Source: Deltaproteobacteria bacterium (GTDB taxonomy: Bacteria; Desulfobacterota; Desulfovibrionia; Desulfovibrionales; Desulfovibrionaceae). Taken from it: a DNA stretch of 64,000 bases. The stretch lies in assembly GCA_031285295.1 (NCBI GenBank), contig JAITWK010000008.1, positions 1 through 64,000 on the forward strand, read 5' to 3'. This document shows positions 62,578-64,000 of this stretch, one piece after another (position 1 is the stretch's first letter; every line of letters begins with the position of its first letter). A program made the position numbers and the translations under genes. The notes beneath the pieces are model-generated. The model worked only from the letters and a program-made list of their open reading frames with translations. It searched no databases and was not told the origin of the DNA.

Positions 62578-62706
62578 CACGAGCGCCTTTTTGTTTCTGG
62601 CTGCGTCAGATTTCGCCTTTTACTTCGGTCGAGTACCAAAAGAGTACACTTCCTGCGTAAAAGGCTCATCTTTCTTGCCAGATAACAAAAATTCATCTCG
62701 TGTTAG
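62574..62706 (+). repeat. Covarying hairpin element, copy D
   Basis: This 133-bp element has its own outer arms (CTAACACGAG/CTCGTGTTAG), a middle TTTTTGTT/AACAAAAA stem, and an inner CCTTTTAC/GTAAAAGG stem around the core GTCGAGTACCAAAAGAGTAC. None of the stems matches copies A-C in sequence, yet all pair. It starts at the stop codon of the biotin protein on the same strand. Confidence 0.8.
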
Positions 62707-62753
62707 CATTGCCTCCATTTAGCGTTGTTATAATATAGGGACTTTTTATTCAG

Positions 62754-63260
62754 ATGGGCAATATTTTAAATATCCGCGTAATAGCGCAAACCCTGAACGA
62801 AGAGGAAGTGGGCAAAGCCTGGCCAGGCCTTTGCGCGTTGGTCTGGCCCGAGTGGTCGGCCCGTCTCCAGCTTTGTACGCCGAGCATGAAAAAGCTGCTT
62901 GGCTCAAAGCAAGGCCCGGCTCAGGGCTCAAAGCAGGACTCGGCTCTTTGTTGGACGCTGGGTCCCTCGCCGGTGGAAAAGGCTTTGGGCAAGCGCAGGC
63001 ACGGAGTGGCAGAACTGGCCGAGGGGCTGTGCGATCTGCTGTGTATGGGGCTTGCTATGGGCAGTTTGCCGGAGAGGGTGGCCGAGGCTTTGCGGGAGCC
63101 GGGCGATAAAATCGCGGAGGCGCTAAAAGGCTTGAACGCCGCTTTGGCAGCCTGGAATCCGACCGAAGCCAATGTCATGAGCAATACGCTTGAACTTGCT
63201 CTGGATCTGGCGGAAAGAACACTCACCAAAGCTCTTAACAATGAGCAATCTTCTTCCTGA
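62754..63260 (+). CDS. Hypothetical protein ahead of mnmA
   Basis: This is a 168-residue protein I do not recognise. It is Ala/Leu/Glu-rich and mostly helical, with RHGVAELAEGLCDLLCMGLAM in its middle and a helical end AERTLTKALNNEQ. No signal, membrane or metal motif is present. Its end overlaps mnmA by 20 bp, which supports translation. Ribosome binding at ATG 62754 is weak. Confidence 0.6.
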   Translation: MGNILNIRVIAQTLNEEEVGKAWPGLCALVWPEWSARLQLCTPSMKKLLGSKQGPAQGSKQDSALCWTLGPSPVEKALGKRRHGVAELAEGLCDLLCMGLAMGSLPERVAEALREPGDKIAEALKGLNAALAAWNPTEANVMSNTLELALDLAERTLTKALNNEQSSS

Positions 63261-64000
63261 TCGGTTGTCAAATCAGCCTCTCGCCGTTGCCCTCAGCGGC
63301 GGCGCAGACAGTCTCTACAGCCTGCTTGAACTGAAAAGATCCGGGGCGGAAGTTTTTGGGCTGCATGCGCTTTTTTTGCCCCCCCGGCTTCGCCGCCCGG
63401 ATTATGCGGCCATGCTGGCCCGGCTGGAAAAAAACTGCGCTGCCCTGAATGTGCCGTTTTATCTGGCCGACCTCACTAAAGCCTTTGAAGACCTGGTCAT
63501 CACGCCTTTTGTCCGGGCCTATGCCAAAAATCTCACGCCAAACCCCTGTGCCGGTTGTAACCGCGACCTTAAATTCGGCCTGCTTTGGGCAGAGGCGGCG
63601 CGGCTTGGGGCGCGTGGGCTGGTTACCGGGCATTACGCGCGCATGGCCGAGTTTGCCGATGCGGGCGGCCCCCGACCCGGCCTGCTTAATGGCCTGGATG
63701 CCGGCAAGGATCAGAGCTATTTTCTGGCGCTTACCCCGTTGGAGCAATTACAACGGGCGCATTTCCCGTTGGGTGGGCGGAAGAAGAGCGAGATCCTGGC
63801 CGAATTGGCCGCTTTGGGTGTGGAAGTGCCGCAAGCTGGCGAGAGTCAGGAGATTTGCTTCATCCCCGGTAATGATTACCGGGCCTTTCTGCGTTCTTTT
63901 GCCGAACAGGGAAGCCACCTTGAGCAACAAAAGCCGGATGACGCGGAGATAGCGCAAAAGGATAATCTGACCCTGGACGGCCCCGGCCCGGTGGCTCTGT
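63241..64000 (+). CDS. mnmA: tRNA 2-thiouridylase MnmA (cut by the window end)
   Basis: This enzyme thiolates U34 of tRNAs for Lys, Glu and Gln. The visible 253 codons have the ATP-pyrophosphatase loop VALSGGADSLYSL (family SGGVDS), TPNPCAGCNRDLKFG with the catalytic-region cysteine, VTGHYARM, KDQSYFLALTP, and GESQEICFIPGNDY. The reading frame is open to the last base, so the C-terminus lies outside. The catalytic CxxC-like cysteine pair (C-A-G-C) is unusual in spacing. ATG 63241 lies within the preceding gene. Confidence 0.9.
   Translation, partial: MSNLLPDRLSNQPLAVALSGGADSLYSLLELKRSGAEVFGLHALFLPPRLRRPDYAAMLARLEKNCAALNVPFYLADLTKAFEDLVITPFVRAYAKNLTPNPCAGCNRDLKFGLLWAEAARLGARGLVTGHYARMAEFADAGGPRPGLLNGLDAGKDQSYFLALTPLEQLQRAHFPLGGRKKSEILAELAALGVEVPQAGESQEICFIPGNDYRAFLRSFAEQGSHLEQQKPDDAEIAQKDNLTLDGPGPVAL

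Noticed and set aside
44253..62706. The hairpin family as ordinary rho-independent terminators
   Set aside because: The copies are 127-133 bp, lack a T run after the stem and keep conserved internal loops, which terminators do not need.

Overview
The window looks like chromosomal DNA of a sulfate-reducer-type deltaproteobacterium (Desulfovibrionaceae-like). The evidence is an Rnf operon headed by a ten-haem cytochrome c, an nrfHA cytochrome nitrite reductase, a 2-oxoacid:ferredoxin oxidoreductase operon, a fused AccA-AccD carboxyltransferase and a flagellar fliGH pair. The backbone is GC-rich with Shine-Dalgarno starts and tightly packed operons. No rRNA, integrase, transposase or CRISPR array was seen.

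Layout. 0-1.9 kb: two identical tRNA-Asp genes, then a RelB/DinJ-RelE/ParE toxin-antitoxin pair lying between two near-identical terminators, and an AlaX-type editing protein. 1.9-5.2 kb: TPM-domain protein, LemA and a Sel1-repeat protein. 5.2-12.4 kb: Rnf operon on the minus strand (decahaem cytochrome, rnfC, D, G, E, A, B, apbE). 12.7-17.0 kb: an autotransporter with a zinc-protease-like passenger, and asd. 17.4-33.5 kb: a 13-gene plus-strand cluster for a pseudaminic-acid-like nonulosonic sugar (pseB, pseC, GH57-like, glycosyltransferase-like, pseF, NeuB-like, pseG, methyltransferase, ATP-grasp, second NeuB, two more methyltransferases, B12-radical SAM). It ends at a perfect 24-bp-arm hairpin. 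33.6-35.8 kb: nrfHA. 36.0-40.8 kb: a small monooxygenase and the ptb-ATPase-korDABC operon. 41.0-44.1 kb: a small accessory patch beside tRNA-Met, with a phage-type repressor, brnTA and abiE. 44.3-51.4 kb: envelope genes (uppP, lptF, lptG, an LtaS-like sulfatase) and an NCS1 permease. 51.5-53.3 kb: fliGH. 53.4-57.9 kb: RNA methyltransferase, glycosyltransferase, K+ channel and purine nucleoside phosphorylase. 58.2-64.0 kb: an acetyl-CoA carboxylase operon, a hypothetical gene and the 5' part of mnmA.

How it works together. Rnf (flavinylated by ApbE), the decahaem cytochrome and NrfHA point to anaerobic respiration linking ferredoxin, the quinone pool and periplasmic haem chains. KorDABC with Ptb suggests oxidation of 2-oxoacids to acyl-CoA and acyl-phosphate, feeding reduced ferredoxin to Rnf. 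The sugar cluster probably decorates flagellin or another surface structure.

The most unusual signal is a family of intergenic hairpins of 127-133 bp. There are four full copies (44.25, 50.07, 58.01 and 62.57 kb) plus fragments. Their stems differ in sequence but remain complementary, their loops are conserved, and every copy reads in the same direction as an adjacent gene. This is the pattern of a structured RNA or a strand-specific mobile hairpin. Other points of interest are an RnfC that lacks the usual GGAGFPT nucleotide/flavin motif, and a sugar cluster with two NeuB-type synthases and an ATP-grasp enzyme but no visible pseH.
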